DNA from: Emticicia sp. 21SJ11W-3
GTDB lineage: Bacteria; Bacteroidota; Bacteroidia; Cytophagales; Spirosomataceae
Direction of reading: 5' to 3'
Length of the DNA stretch: 64,000 nt
Assembly (NCBI RefSeq): GCF_024138715.1
Contig: NZ_CP092074.1
Location: 4,216,001-4,280,000, forward strand
The notes below the pieces were generated by a model. That model was given only the letters and a program-made list of their open reading frames with translations, had not been told where the DNA came from and made no database searches. How positions within the stretch are numbered: the first letter of the stretch is position 1; each line of letters opens with the position of its first letter. This document shows, piece by piece, positions 34,072 through 42,445 of this stretch. The position numbers were made by a program, and so were the translations under genes.

Positions 34072-34806
34072 ATGTTTAAAGACAACCTGGTTATTATACC
34101 CACTTATAACGAAATTGAGAACATTGAAGCCATTATCAGAAAAGTTTTCAATCTGGATGAAGCATTTGATATTCTGATAATTGATGATGGTTCTCCTGAC
34201 GGTACAGGCCTTAAGGTGAAAGAGTTACAGAAGGAGTTTCCGAACGAACTGCATCTGGTTGAGCGCAGCGGAAAACTCGGCCTGGGTACTGCTTATATAC
34301 ATGGTTTTAAATGGGCTATCGAAAAAAAATATGCATTTATCTATGAAATGGATGCTGATTTTTCGCACAACCCTGAAGACCTGGTAAGGTTATACAAAGC
34401 CTGCAAAATAGATGGTTTTGATGTGGCCGTGGGCTCAAGGTATATCAAGGGTGTAAACGTTGTTAACTGGCCTATCGGGCGTGTGCTAATGTCTTATTTT
34501 GCAGGCGTATATGTAAGATTTGTAACAGGTATGAAAATAATGGATCCTACCGCCGGGTTTATCTGCTACAGGCGTGAAGTACTGCAAACCATACCGCTAC
34601 ACAAAATTACATTTGTTGGTTATGCGTTTCAGATTGAAATGAAATTTAACGCCTTCCTTTATAAATTCAATATCACTGAAGTACCTATTATTTTTACCGA
34701 CCGCACCAAAGGAGTTTCGAAGATGTCGACCAAGATTTTCAGAGAAGCGGTATTTGGTGTAATTATGATGAAAGTATGGAGCTGGTTTAAAAGTTTCAAG
34801 AGATAA
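34072..34806 (+). CDS. Polyprenol monophosphomannose synthase (GT2, DPM1-like)
   Basis: 244 residues. It transfers a hexose, usually mannose from GDP-mannose, to a polyprenyl phosphate on the cytoplasmic face. The GT2 fold is shown by VIIPTYNEIENIEAII at the start, IIDDGSPDGTG and the D-x-D of EMDADFSHNP near residue 100. The region VGSRYIKGVNVVNWP and the C-terminal FTDRTKGVSKMS are typical of DPM1-like enzymes without the extra membrane domain. Behind a DUF4296 gene; the stop is 1 bp away from the convergent MutS-like gene's stop. Confidence 0.93.
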   Translation: MFKDNLVIIPTYNEIENIEAIIRKVFNLDEAFDILIIDDGSPDGTGLKVKELQKEFPNELHLVERSGKLGLGTAYIHGFKWAIEKKYAFIYEMDADFSHNPEDLVRLYKACKIDGFDVAVGSRYIKGVNVVNWPIGRVLMSYFAGVYVRFVTGMKIMDPTAGFICYRREVLQTIPLHKITFVGYAFQIEMKFNAFLYKFNITEVPIIFTDRTKGVSKMSTKIFREAVFGVIMMKVWSWFKSFKR

Positions 34807-34807
34807 A

Positions 34808-36583
34808 CTACACAATGCCCATCTGTTTCATCAGAAACAAGGCATTCATGTTTTGAGTTACGCCTGCTCTCAGCTTGTAATCAAACCGCATTTTGTCGTT
34901 TTCTATAATTATTTCAAAACAGATATTCTTTATTTTTTCAGGATACTGCGTAGCCATGGCCGTTAGGTCCAGGTCATGTGTGGCTATCATGCCAAAAACA
35001 GTTTTATACTGCACCAGCTTTTCAAGAAACAATTCAGAGCCCCGCAACTTGTCTTTTGAATTTGTGCCTTTTAGCAACTCATCCAGAATCACAAATAACT
35101 CCTGCCCCGACGCCAGCAGGTTTACAACCTGTTGCAAGCGGAGCAATTCGGCATGGAAATATGACTCGCCCTCATCTATTGAATCAGAGATGCGCATACA
35201 GGTATAAACCTGCATCGGCTTAAACACAAACCTTTCGGCTCTGACGTTCGCGCCTGTCATAGCCAATATCATATTAGCACCTATGGCACGTAAAAAAGTA
35301 CTTTTACCCGCCATATTGGCTCCGGTAACGATAAATATCTGCTCCTCTTTATTAATGCTGAAATCGTTGTTTACGCTTTTGCCCTTTTTTAGCAGCGGAT
35401 GCCCCAACTGTGTGGCATCAAGTATCACGGTGTCTGAAATCTGAGGCACCGTGTAGCCATCGTTGGCAAAGTTGAAGCAGGCAATGCTTATCAGCGCTTC
35501 CCATTCATGCAGTATTGTAAAGGCATTCAGTATTGAATCGTTGTACTGAACTTTCCAGCTTTCAAAACGGTGCGCACATTGGTAATCCCACAGAAACAAA
35601 GCATTCAAAACTGGGGCAAATACACTGTTACGAATGGCAAAATAGGCCGATACTGTAGCCAGTTTTTGAATAATAACCGATGTCTGCACAGGTTTTGACA
35701 GTTCTGCCTGTTGGCTACTCAATAAAGTAGCAGAAAATGGCTCATTCTCAATCAACTTGAACAACTCTGTGTATTTCTGCAGATTAGAAGCATTTTTGCT
35801 GATATTCAAATAAAGTGAGCTCAGTTTCTTCTGATTCACAAAAGAAAAAACTGATTGGGCTATCAAAGTGAGCAGCCATACCCTGAACGTAATTATATCA
35901 AACAACCACAAGCCCAATAAAATGGCATTGATGGCCGGCACCAGCCAAAGTAAAAATCTGTATCTGTCCAGTAAATCAACGGGTTCTGTTTTTAGCCATT
36001 TAAGCAGCTCCTGGTATCTCTTTTCGTCTTTTTCAAGCAGGTTGCCCGTTGCAAGAAAATCAACCCTCCAAGCTACTTTATTGCCTAGTTCGGCAATGGC
36101 CGTTTGTCTATCTTCAATGGCTTGTCTTTGCAAAAAAGGGAATTTCAACTGCCGGGCCAGCGTATCCCTGCCCGACTGCGTAACGGTTCGGTTCAGTAAC
36201 TGAAATAGCGAATGCCTTCCGAATATATCAAGGTCGAACGAAAAAAAATGTGACTTATCGTGGTACTCCTTTCCATCTTCAAACTGGTCATAGACACCAT
36301 TTACAGCCGCTGTTTCTTTTTCGCAGACTTTGAGCATAGACTCATGAAATTCTATGCGCTCAATAATCTTCTGGTGATAGTTCACAAAAAACAAAAAACA
36401 GGCAAGCACCAAAACGGCGCCTGTAACAAGCACAACAGAAGACCCGTCTCTAATGATAACAAACAGAATGTATAACCCGGCAATGGCCAGAAAAAGCCGC
36501 AGATAAGAAATGAAAGAAGAGGTTGATTTGTTTTTTTTTATATATGCAGTAGCGTGGTCTGCGATGGGCTGATAGCTCTTCAT
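34808..36583 (-). CDS. Membrane-anchored MutS-family ATPase
   Basis: 591 residues. The C-terminal part is a MutS domain V ATPase: Walker A GANMAGKSTFLRAIG near residue 420, Walker B FVILDELLKGTNSKDK, and the His switch in MIATHDLDL. The mismatch-recognition domain I of MutS and the Smr tail of MutS2 are both missing. Two hydrophobic segments lie at about residues 25-66, and two more at about 210-250, so the protein looks membrane-inserted. The family is widespread in Bacteroidota under the name MutS-like, with no proven task. It is last in a leftward series after the serine hydrolase and mre genes. Confidence 0.88.
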   Translation of the reverse strand: MKSYQPIADHATAYIKKNKSTSSFISYLRLFLAIAGLYILFVIIRDGSSVVLVTGAVLVLACFLFFVNYHQKIIERIEFHESMLKVCEKETAAVNGVYDQFEDGKEYHDKSHFFSFDLDIFGRHSLFQLLNRTVTQSGRDTLARQLKFPFLQRQAIEDRQTAIAELGNKVAWRVDFLATGNLLEKDEKRYQELLKWLKTEPVDLLDRYRFLLWLVPAINAILLGLWLFDIITFRVWLLTLIAQSVFSFVNQKKLSSLYLNISKNASNLQKYTELFKLIENEPFSATLLSSQQAELSKPVQTSVIIQKLATVSAYFAIRNSVFAPVLNALFLWDYQCAHRFESWKVQYNDSILNAFTILHEWEALISIACFNFANDGYTVPQISDTVILDATQLGHPLLKKGKSVNNDFSINKEEQIFIVTGANMAGKSTFLRAIGANMILAMTGANVRAERFVFKPMQVYTCMRISDSIDEGESYFHAELLRLQQVVNLLASGQELFVILDELLKGTNSKDKLRGSELFLEKLVQYKTVFGMIATHDLDLTAMATQYPEKIKNICFEIIIENDKMRFDYKLRAGVTQNMNALFLMKQMGIV

Positions 36584-36640
36584 TTTGTTTTTTAGGTTTT
36601 ACCCGGTGTATCTAATACCTGCCTTTGAATAAAAAAGTTC

Positions 36641-37834
36641 TTATTCATCCAGGATATTTTCTTCAACTGTTGACTTCTTACCTTCATTCATAATATCAAC
36701 AATCTCTTTTATATTGTACACCGAACGATTGTAGCGATTGCTCAGCAGTATAATCACGAAATCCTCACGCAGATCAAAAAACATAATGGTATTGTAGCCT
36801 TTCCACCAGCCGGTGTGGTACACGTAGTCGGTTTGTTGTTTGGCATTCACCCATAGTCTGAATCCGTAGCCATAATTGCGCAAACCCGGGTATTCAAAAC
36901 TCCTTGGCAGAATCATTTCTTTCAACGATTCCTTCGATATAATCCTGTTATCTCTTAAAGCATTATACCATTTCAGCAAATCACCGGCGGTTGAAAACAC
37001 GCCTTTGTCGCCGGTTATATCGTCATAATAATCTTTTGGTAGCCTTTGCCCGAACTGGTACCCATAGGTACGGTTGATATTAAGCGAGTCATTTTTAGAG
37101 GTAGCAATGAAAGAATCTTTCATGCCCAGCGGCACAAAAATGTTCTGGCGCATGTATTGGTCAAAGCCCATACCTGTTACTTTCTCTACCAGTGCCGCTA
37201 AAATGGCAAAATTGGTATTGTTGTAACTAAAGAAATGATCGGGCAGGTTAAAAATTGCCGGAGTAGGTTTAGTAGTAGCAAACCACTTCATCATTTCCTG
37301 GTTGGTTGGGTAAATTTTGTCGCCTCTTACAACCTTATCAAAAGTATACTGATAATAAGGTAAACCTGAGCGGTGGCATAGCAGACTTCTGATGGTTACA
37401 CCCTCATAGGGGAAATCGGGGTAATAGTCTTTAACTGTGTTGTCAAGCCCCAGTTTGCCTTGCTCGCTCAGTTTCATTACAGCTACAGCCGTAAATGTTT
37501 TGGATAGTGAGGCCAGCTGAAATTTAGATTGCAGGGTATTTCGGACGGTGTCTTTAAAATTGGCGTAGCCATAAGCGTTTTGGTACACGATAATGCCTTT
37601 CTGTGCAACCAGTACGGTTCCGTTAAAGCCCTGTGCCTGTTTCTTTTTCATTACTTCTTCAATCAGCCCGGCTTTTATATCGGCTTTGATGTCTTTTCTG
37701 ATACGTGCTTCTCTCTTTCGGATAGCAGCGCTGTCTACTGATGGTTCTGACGAAGAAGCATCAGTAGATTTTTGTTGACAAGAAAAACTGAAAACAGAAA
37801 ATAGAATGGCAAGAATATATAGCTGAAAACGCAT
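36641..37834 (-). CDS. Serine hydrolase, class C beta-lactamase/D-peptidase family
   Basis: 397 residues. The N-terminus (FSVFSFSCQQKST) suggests a lipoprotein with Cys19, although the residue before the Ser is not ideal. The catalytic S-x-x-K is S109-L-S-K112 and the Tyr motif is SYNNTNFA; a late YHTGWWKGYN supplies the third element. Such enzymes cleave D-amino-acid peptides or esters; a cell-wall role is plausible because mreBCD is directly upstream. It stands where mrdA (PBP2) is often found in related genomes, but it is not a transpeptidase of that family. Confidence 0.88.
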   Translation of the reverse strand: MRFQLYILAILFSVFSFSCQQKSTDASSSEPSVDSAAIRKREARIRKDIKADIKAGLIEEVMKKKQAQGFNGTVLVAQKGIIVYQNAYGYANFKDTVRNTLQSKFQLASLSKTFTAVAVMKLSEQGKLGLDNTVKDYYPDFPYEGVTIRSLLCHRSGLPYYQYTFDKVVRGDKIYPTNQEMMKWFATTKPTPAIFNLPDHFFSYNNTNFAILAALVEKVTGMGFDQYMRQNIFVPLGMKDSFIATSKNDSLNINRTYGYQFGQRLPKDYYDDITGDKGVFSTAGDLLKWYNALRDNRIISKESLKEMILPRSFEYPGLRNYGYGFRLWVNAKQQTDYVYHTGWWKGYNTIMFFDLREDFVIILLSNRYNRSVYNIKEIVDIMNEGKKSTVEENILDE

Positions 37835-37904
37835 TTTTAAAACCCAATAAATAAGTTTTACAATTACTTTTTATACGATTAAAAAAATCGTTTTTAATGG
37901 CCTG

Positions 37905-38411
37905 TCAGTTTCCTCTAACGTACTGCAGAATAATAATCATAAATGAAGTAAACACAACACTACTGATTACCTTGAGAATGGTAATAAGAAAAAACGTAAA
38001 CCCGCCCGCTTCTATAAAAAACAGAGCCGTGTGATGTATAAGGGTAAGTATGAAAATATATCTCACAAATCGCTCTGCTCCCATGTCTTTCAATGAAATA
38101 ACTATCTCGTTATCAATGCCTTTGGTTGGAAGCAAAAACTTAACAATGCTGCCGCGGCTATACCCTACCAGCACGCTTGCAGCTGCATGCACCCCGGCTG
38201 TATTATAGAAAATATCAACCAGCAAACCGGTAAGAAAACTTATCAGAATAACCCAGAGGGTCGGAATCTCATAAGGCAACAATAGTATACAGGCAACATA
38301 TACAAAACAGAAGGCCACATCAAAAAATACAAAATTGCGGAGCACCACTATCTGTAAGATGAGGTAAATGAAAAAGGTTACTATTAACTTTATGACGGTC
38401 TGGGAGTTCAT
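37905..38411 (-). CDS. mreD: Rod shape-determining protein MreD
   Basis: 168 residues, almost wholly hydrophobic, with about five segments including LIVTFFIYLILQIVVLRNFVF at the start and FTGLLVDIFYNTAGVHAAAS-like text near residue 65. MreD is the inner-membrane partner of MreC in the elongasome. The order mreB-mreC-mreD, with gaps of 72 and 65 bp, supports the call more than sequence alone. A 10-bp palindrome (CGGGTACCCG, 38446-38455) lies in the mreC-mreD gap. Confidence 0.88.
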   Translation of the reverse strand: MNSQTVIKLIVTFFIYLILQIVVLRNFVFFDVAFCFVYVACILLLPYEIPTLWVILISFLTGLLVDIFYNTAGVHAAASVLVGYSRGSIVKFLLPTKGIDNEIVISLKDMGAERFVRYIFILTLIHHTALFFIEAGGFTFFLITILKVISSVVFTSFMIIILQYVRGN

Positions 38412-38476
38412 TTAAAGTCTTGCGTATAATTGATACAATGCACAACGGGTACCCGCTGTATGGCTGGTCTGCAATA

Positions 38477-39340
38477 TTATTTTTTAACTTCGGGTCTGGT
38501 CGATTCTTCGAGTTTTTCCTGCTCTTTTTTCAACTTGTTATTCACTACATACACGTACGATATGTTCTGAAAATCAGTTGCCAGCTCTACCTCAATATCA
38601 AAAAATGCTTCATCTTGCTTTGTGCCTATTTTACTGATTCTACCCACCATGGTTCCTGAAGGGAAAATCACGTTCTGTTCAGATGTCATCACGGAGTCAC
38701 CTTTCTTGATAGGCTTGAATCGCCCGATAGTTGTCAGCTCAATAGACCGGGGATCCAGCCCTTCCCATTTTGCAATACCTAAAGCTTTTTCGTTTTTGGC
38801 GCGCAGGGCTTCGCTTCTTACCTCGCTTGACACATTAAATTCTGAATGCAGAATTGAATACACCCGCGAGAAGTGGTCTGAACATTGCATAACCTGCCCA
38901 ACCACACCTTGCGGACAAATAACGCCCATACCGGGTTCAATGCCGTCTAGCTTGCCCTTGTTAATAGTAAGGTAGTTTTTAGACAAGTTAACCGTATTAT
39001 TAACAACTTTGGCAACCTTAAATTCAAACCGGGTAGCATAGGCCGAATCTACCTTGTAATAGTCTCCCTCGCGGCCTTTTAATTCCTGCATGGCAATCAT
39101 GGCGCGCTTCAGCTCGGCATTTTCGGTTACCAGCTGCTCGTTTACATTACCGAGGTTCATATAACTCTTCACATAGTTTGATACCTCCAGGGTTTTGGCA
39201 GCGTAGTAGTTTGAGGTATTAAAGAATGAGACATCCCAGTAATAATCGTTCTTCACTATCAGCCAGAAACTCAGCATTTCTAAAATCACAAACAACAGGA
39301 AATTTCGTATCCGATATATCAGACGGAAGAGTTGCGACAT
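38477..39340 (-). CDS. mreC: Rod shape-determining protein MreC
   Basis: 287 residues. One N-terminal transmembrane segment (FLLFVILEMLSFWLIV) is followed by a coiled coil (YVKSYMNLGNVNEQLVTENAELKRA, split at residue 60) and a beta-rich periplasmic domain containing LDGIEPGMGVICPQGVVGQV. MreC spans the inner membrane and links MreB to the periplasmic wall synthases. A perfect 15-bp hairpin lies between mreB and mreC. Confidence 0.95.
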   Translation of the reverse strand: MSQLFRLIYRIRNFLLFVILEMLSFWLIVKNDYYWDVSFFNTSNYYAAKTLEVSNYVKSYMNLGNVNEQLVTENAELKRAMIAMQELKGREGDYYKVDSAYATRFEFKVAKVVNNTVNLSKNYLTINKGKLDGIEPGMGVICPQGVVGQVMQCSDHFSRVYSILHSEFNVSSEVRSEALRAKNEKALGIAKWEGLDPRSIELTTIGRFKPIKKGDSVMTSEQNVIFPSGTMVGRISKIGTKQDEAFFDIEVELATDFQNISYVYVVNNKLKKEQEKLEESTRPEVKK

Positions 39341-39356
39341 AAGTCTTTATAAATTA

Positions 39357-39398
39357 AAACTATAAGCTACGAGTAATACAACCCGTAGCTTATAGTTT
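39357..39398 (-). terminator. 15-bp perfect hairpin between mreB and mreC
   Basis: AAACTATAAGCTACG (39357-39371) and CGTAGCTTATAGTTT (39384-39398) with a 12-nt loop. On the minus strand it ends in TTTTAATTT, 17 bases before the mreC start. It could act as a partial terminator or a stabilising hairpin that sets the mreB to mreCD ratio. Confidence 0.7.
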
Positions 39399-39412
39399 GA
39401 AGATTACTAAAT

Positions 39413-40444
39413 CTACTGAACAATAACGGCTCTGTATTTTTCAATATTTTTCAACACTTCTCCGGTACCGCGCACCACAGCACGAAGCGGGTCGTCGGCC
39501 ACATGGATAGGTAATTTTGTTTTTATAGCCAGACGCTTGTCTAAACCATGCAACAAGGCGCCACCACCGGTAAGGTAGATGCCGTTTTCGTAAATATCTG
39601 CAGAAAGCTCTGGTGGAGACATCTCTAATGCACGCATGATAGCCTCTTCAATTTTAGAAATTGATTTGTCAAGGGCATAGGCAATCTCGCTGTAAGTTAC
39701 TTTAATTTCCTTCGGAATACCCGTCATCAGGTCACGGCCACGGATTTCGATATCAGCCGGCGGATTATCCAGGTCTGGCAAAGCTGCTCCTACCTGAATT
39801 TTAATAAATTCTGCCGAACGCTCACCAATCAAAAGGTTATGCTCGCGGCGCATGTAATCAACAATATCTCTCGTAAATAAATCACCCGCAATACGGATAG
39901 ACGCCTCACACACAATACCCGAAAGCGCTATTACTGCAATTTCGGTAGTACCACCACCAATATCGGCAATCATTGAGCCATTGGGCTGTTCTATATCAAT
40001 GCCAATACCAATAGCTGCTGCAATGGGCTCGTGCACCATGTAAACCTCTTTGGCTCCGGCGTGCTCGCATGAATCTTTTACCGCACGTTTTTCAACCTCA
40101 GTAATGCCTGACGGAATACAAACCACCATGCGGTGCGACGGTGAAAAAAACCAGTTACGACCGGTTTCAATCATTTTTATCATTCCCCGAATCATCAATT
40201 CGGCGGCGGTAAAGTCAGCAATTACACCATCTTTTAACGGACGGATAGTTTTTATATTTTCGTTCGTTTTTTCATGCATTTGCATTGCTTTATGACCAAT
40301 GGCCAACACTTTTCCGGTAATCTTGTCTAAAGCAATAATTGAGGGTTCATCTACAACTATCTGGTCTTTGTAGATAATAAGGGTATTTGCCGTACCCAGA
40401 TCAATCGCGATGTCACTCGTGAGAAAATTAAACAATCCAGCCAT
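39413..40444 (-). CDS. mreB: Rod shape-determining protein MreB
   Basis: 343 residues, full length. MreB is the bacterial actin that guides side-wall synthesis. Phosphate-1 motif AIDLGTANTLIY at the start, phosphate-2 region MIADIGGGTTEIAVIALSG near residue 160, and the adenosine motif LTGGGALLHGLD near 290. First gene of the leftward mre series. A minus-strand TAAATTTG box (40485-40492) would give a leader of about 35 nt. Confidence 0.98.
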   Translation of the reverse strand: MAGLFNFLTSDIAIDLGTANTLIIYKDQIVVDEPSIIALDKITGKVLAIGHKAMQMHEKTNENIKTIRPLKDGVIADFTAAELMIRGMIKMIETGRNWFFSPSHRMVVCIPSGITEVEKRAVKDSCEHAGAKEVYMVHEPIAAAIGIGIDIEQPNGSMIADIGGGTTEIAVIALSGIVCEASIRIAGDLFTRDIVDYMRREHNLLIGERSAEFIKIQVGAALPDLDNPPADIEIRGRDLMTGIPKEIKVTYSEIAYALDKSISKIEEAIMRALEMSPPELSADIYENGIYLTGGGALLHGLDKRLAIKTKLPIHVADDPLRAVVRGTGEVLKNIEKYRAVIVQ

Positions 40445-40484
40445 ATTGAGCTTTATGAGTTAATAAGTTTTTTAAATTTGCCCG

Positions 40485-40492
40485 CAAATTTA
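40485..40492 (-). promoter_or_regulatory. Candidate mreB -7 box
   Basis: Minus-strand TAAATTTG matches TAnnTTTG. The expected -33 TTTG is not at the standard distance; a TTTG lies only 13 bases upstream. Confidence 0.4.
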
Positions 40493-40638
40493 CAATTATT
40501 ATTTGCAAACTTCTGTGAAAAATAAATTTTTTACTTTTTAATTGGCCGAATAATATAAATACTTTGCAGGGCATAGAACCCCGCCGTTTTTTTATTTTCC
40601 TTAAGTTTAGGCCCTTAATTTTCGCAGTATGTTGGCAT

Positions 40639-40669
40639 GGCGCCGCTTAATCGTTTCTACGGCGCTTTT
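40639..40669 (+). other. GC-rich hairpin with short T tail
   Basis: GCGCCG (40640-40645) and CGGCGC (40660-40665), 14-nt loop, then TTTTA. No gene lies upstream on this strand, so it is either the end of a small RNA or a structure in a long GH3 leader. Confidence 0.4.
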
Positions 40670-40757
40670 ACCTTCTTTTTTATGTACTGGCAAGCAATGC
40701 AGTATTAAAACTTACCAAACTAATAACGACCTGTGAACAATATTTATTCTAAACTCC

Positions 40758-40765
40758 TATATTTG
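40758..40765 (+). promoter_or_regulatory. GH3 gene -7 box
   Basis: TATATTTG matches TAnnTTTG and ends 7 bases before the ATG at 40773. Transcription from it would begin almost at the start codon, giving a leaderless or nearly leaderless mRNA. Confidence 0.45.
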
Positions 40766-40772
40766 CCACATT

Positions 40773-42266
40773 ATGGGAATACGGTCAATTTTAAGCAAAC
40801 CGCTGGCAGCTTATGTTGTTGCCCGGCAAAAAAAATGGATGGCCCGTTCGGCTGAAGTACAGGCCGGATGGAGAAAAACGCTGGTTGAAAAAGCAACCGA
40901 TACCGCCTTTGGCAAAGACCATTATTTTAAGGATATCAGGTCTTATGACGATTTCAAGCAGGCGGTTGCTGTAAGAGACTACGAAGACATAAAAGATTAT
41001 GTTAATCTGATTCTCGACGGCCGTGAAGATGTTCTCTGGCCGGGTAAACCTCTCTACTTCGCTAAAACCTCTGGTACTACCTCTGGCACCAAATATATCC
41101 CTATTTCAAAAGACTCTATCCATAATCATATTAACTCGGCCAAAAACGCTTTGCTCAATTATATTCATGAGACAGGTAAATCGCAGTTTCTGGACCACAA
41201 GCTTATCTTTTTATCTGGTAGCCCGGAGCTGAAAGAAAAAAACGGCATACATATAGGCCGTCTGTCCGGAATCTCTACCCATCACGTACCTGCTTATCTG
41301 CAAAGCAACCGGATGCCGTCTTTTGAAACCAATTGCATTGAAGACTGGGAAGAAAAACTGGAGAAAATAATTGATGAAACCATCAATCAGCCCATGAGCC
41401 TCATATCGGGTATTCCGCCCTGGGTACAGATGTACTTCGACCGCATTCAGGCTCGTACGGGCAAAAAGATAAAAGATGTTTTCCCTAATTTTGAATTGTT
41501 CGTTTATGGCGGTGTTAATTTTGAACCCTACCGCGCTAAACTGTATGAGTCTATCGGCAAAAAAATTGATTCGGTAGAGCTTTTTCCGGCTTCTGAGGGA
41601 TTCTTTGCCTATCAGGATAAACAGGGCGACCCGGGCATGCTGCTGCTGTTAGACACCGGCATTTTCTATGAATTTATACCTATTGACGAATATTTCAACG
41701 AAAAACCAACCCGCCTGAGCATTGAGCAGGTTGAACTGGGTAAGAACTACGCGCTCGTAATAAACAATAATGCAGGCTTATGGGGTTACTCTATCGGCGA
41801 CACTGTAAAGTTCGTATCCCTTGACCCTTATAAAGTAATAGTATCTGGCCGTATCAAGCATTTTATTTCAGCCTTTGGCGAACACGTGATTGGGGAAGAA
41901 GTAGAAAAAGCAATGAAGTTTGCCTGCGAACGCCATCCGGAAGTAGAACTGATTGAGTTTACAGTAGCGCCAATGGTAAGCCCGGCAGAGGGTTTGCCTT
42001 ACCATGAATGGCTTATTGAATTTGCCACACCGCCAAAAAACACAGCTCAGTTTGCCGAAGACCTCGACAAACGAATGACCGAACTGAATGTTTATTACGA
42101 CGACCTCATAACCGGAAGCATTCTTCAGCGCCTGGTTATTACACCGCTGAAACGCGATGCCTTTATTACCTATATGCGTTCTCAAGGTAAACTGGGTGGG
42201 CAGAATAAAGTCCCTCGTTTATCCAACGACCGCAAAATTGCCGACGTGCTTGGCAAAATGGTTTAG
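40773..42266 (+). CDS. GH3 auxin-responsive promoter family protein
   Basis: 497 residues. GH3 proteins belong to the ANL (acyl-adenylating) superfamily; plant members join amino acids to jasmonate or auxin, and the bacterial substrate is not known. The P-loop-like ATP motif is AKTSGTTSGTKYIPIS near residue 97; further family marks are SGIPPWVQMYFDRI, YGGVNFEPYRAKL, ELFPASEGFFAYQ and ISAFGEHVIGEEVEKAM. The MGIRSILSKPLA start is the one usual in Bacteroidota. Followed by a strong terminator. Confidence 0.93.
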   Translation: MGIRSILSKPLAAYVVARQKKWMARSAEVQAGWRKTLVEKATDTAFGKDHYFKDIRSYDDFKQAVAVRDYEDIKDYVNLILDGREDVLWPGKPLYFAKTSGTTSGTKYIPISKDSIHNHINSAKNALLNYIHETGKSQFLDHKLIFLSGSPELKEKNGIHIGRLSGISTHHVPAYLQSNRMPSFETNCIEDWEEKLEKIIDETINQPMSLISGIPPWVQMYFDRIQARTGKKIKDVFPNFELFVYGGVNFEPYRAKLYESIGKKIDSVELFPASEGFFAYQDKQGDPGMLLLLDTGIFYEFIPIDEYFNEKPTRLSIEQVELGKNYALVINNNAGLWGYSIGDTVKFVSLDPYKVIVSGRIKHFISAFGEHVIGEEVEKAMKFACERHPEVELIEFTVAPMVSPAEGLPYHEWLIEFATPPKNTAQFAEDLDKRMTELNVYYDDLITGSILQRLVITPLKRDAFITYMRSQGKLGGQNKVPRLSNDRKIADVLGKMV

Positions 42267-42304
42267 CCGATTGCCATCTCAATCATTAATCAATAGTTTT
42301 GGTT

Positions 42305-42337
42305 GGCCCTGCGCTTTGCGTGGGGCTAGTTTTTTTT
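42305..42337 (+). terminator. Terminator after the GH3 gene
   Basis: GGCCCTGCGC pairs with GCGTGGGGCT (three wobble pairs) around TTT, then AG and TTTTTTTT. Confidence 0.8.
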
Positions 42338-42445
42338 GCCAGAGCTGCTGAAGAATCTTGTTGATTCGGCACCTGATGAATGTCAGATGAACAATTTTTT
42401 ATAAATTCACGTTGACAAAAGCAAACAGAACACATCAACAAAAGC

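Larger units (their letters stand above)
40445..40772. other. Divergent intergenic region mreB/GH3
   Basis: 328 bases without an ORF. The left side carries the mreB -7 box. In the middle a GC-rich hairpin (40639-40665) is followed by TTTT on the plus strand. The right end has the GH3 -7 box directly before the start codon. Nothing else is recognisable. Confidence 0.6.

Noticed and set aside
37875-37891. ACGATT/AATCGT hairpin after mreD
   Set aside because: The T-tail points to the plus strand while all genes there run leftwards; the stem is only 6 bp of AT-rich sequence.
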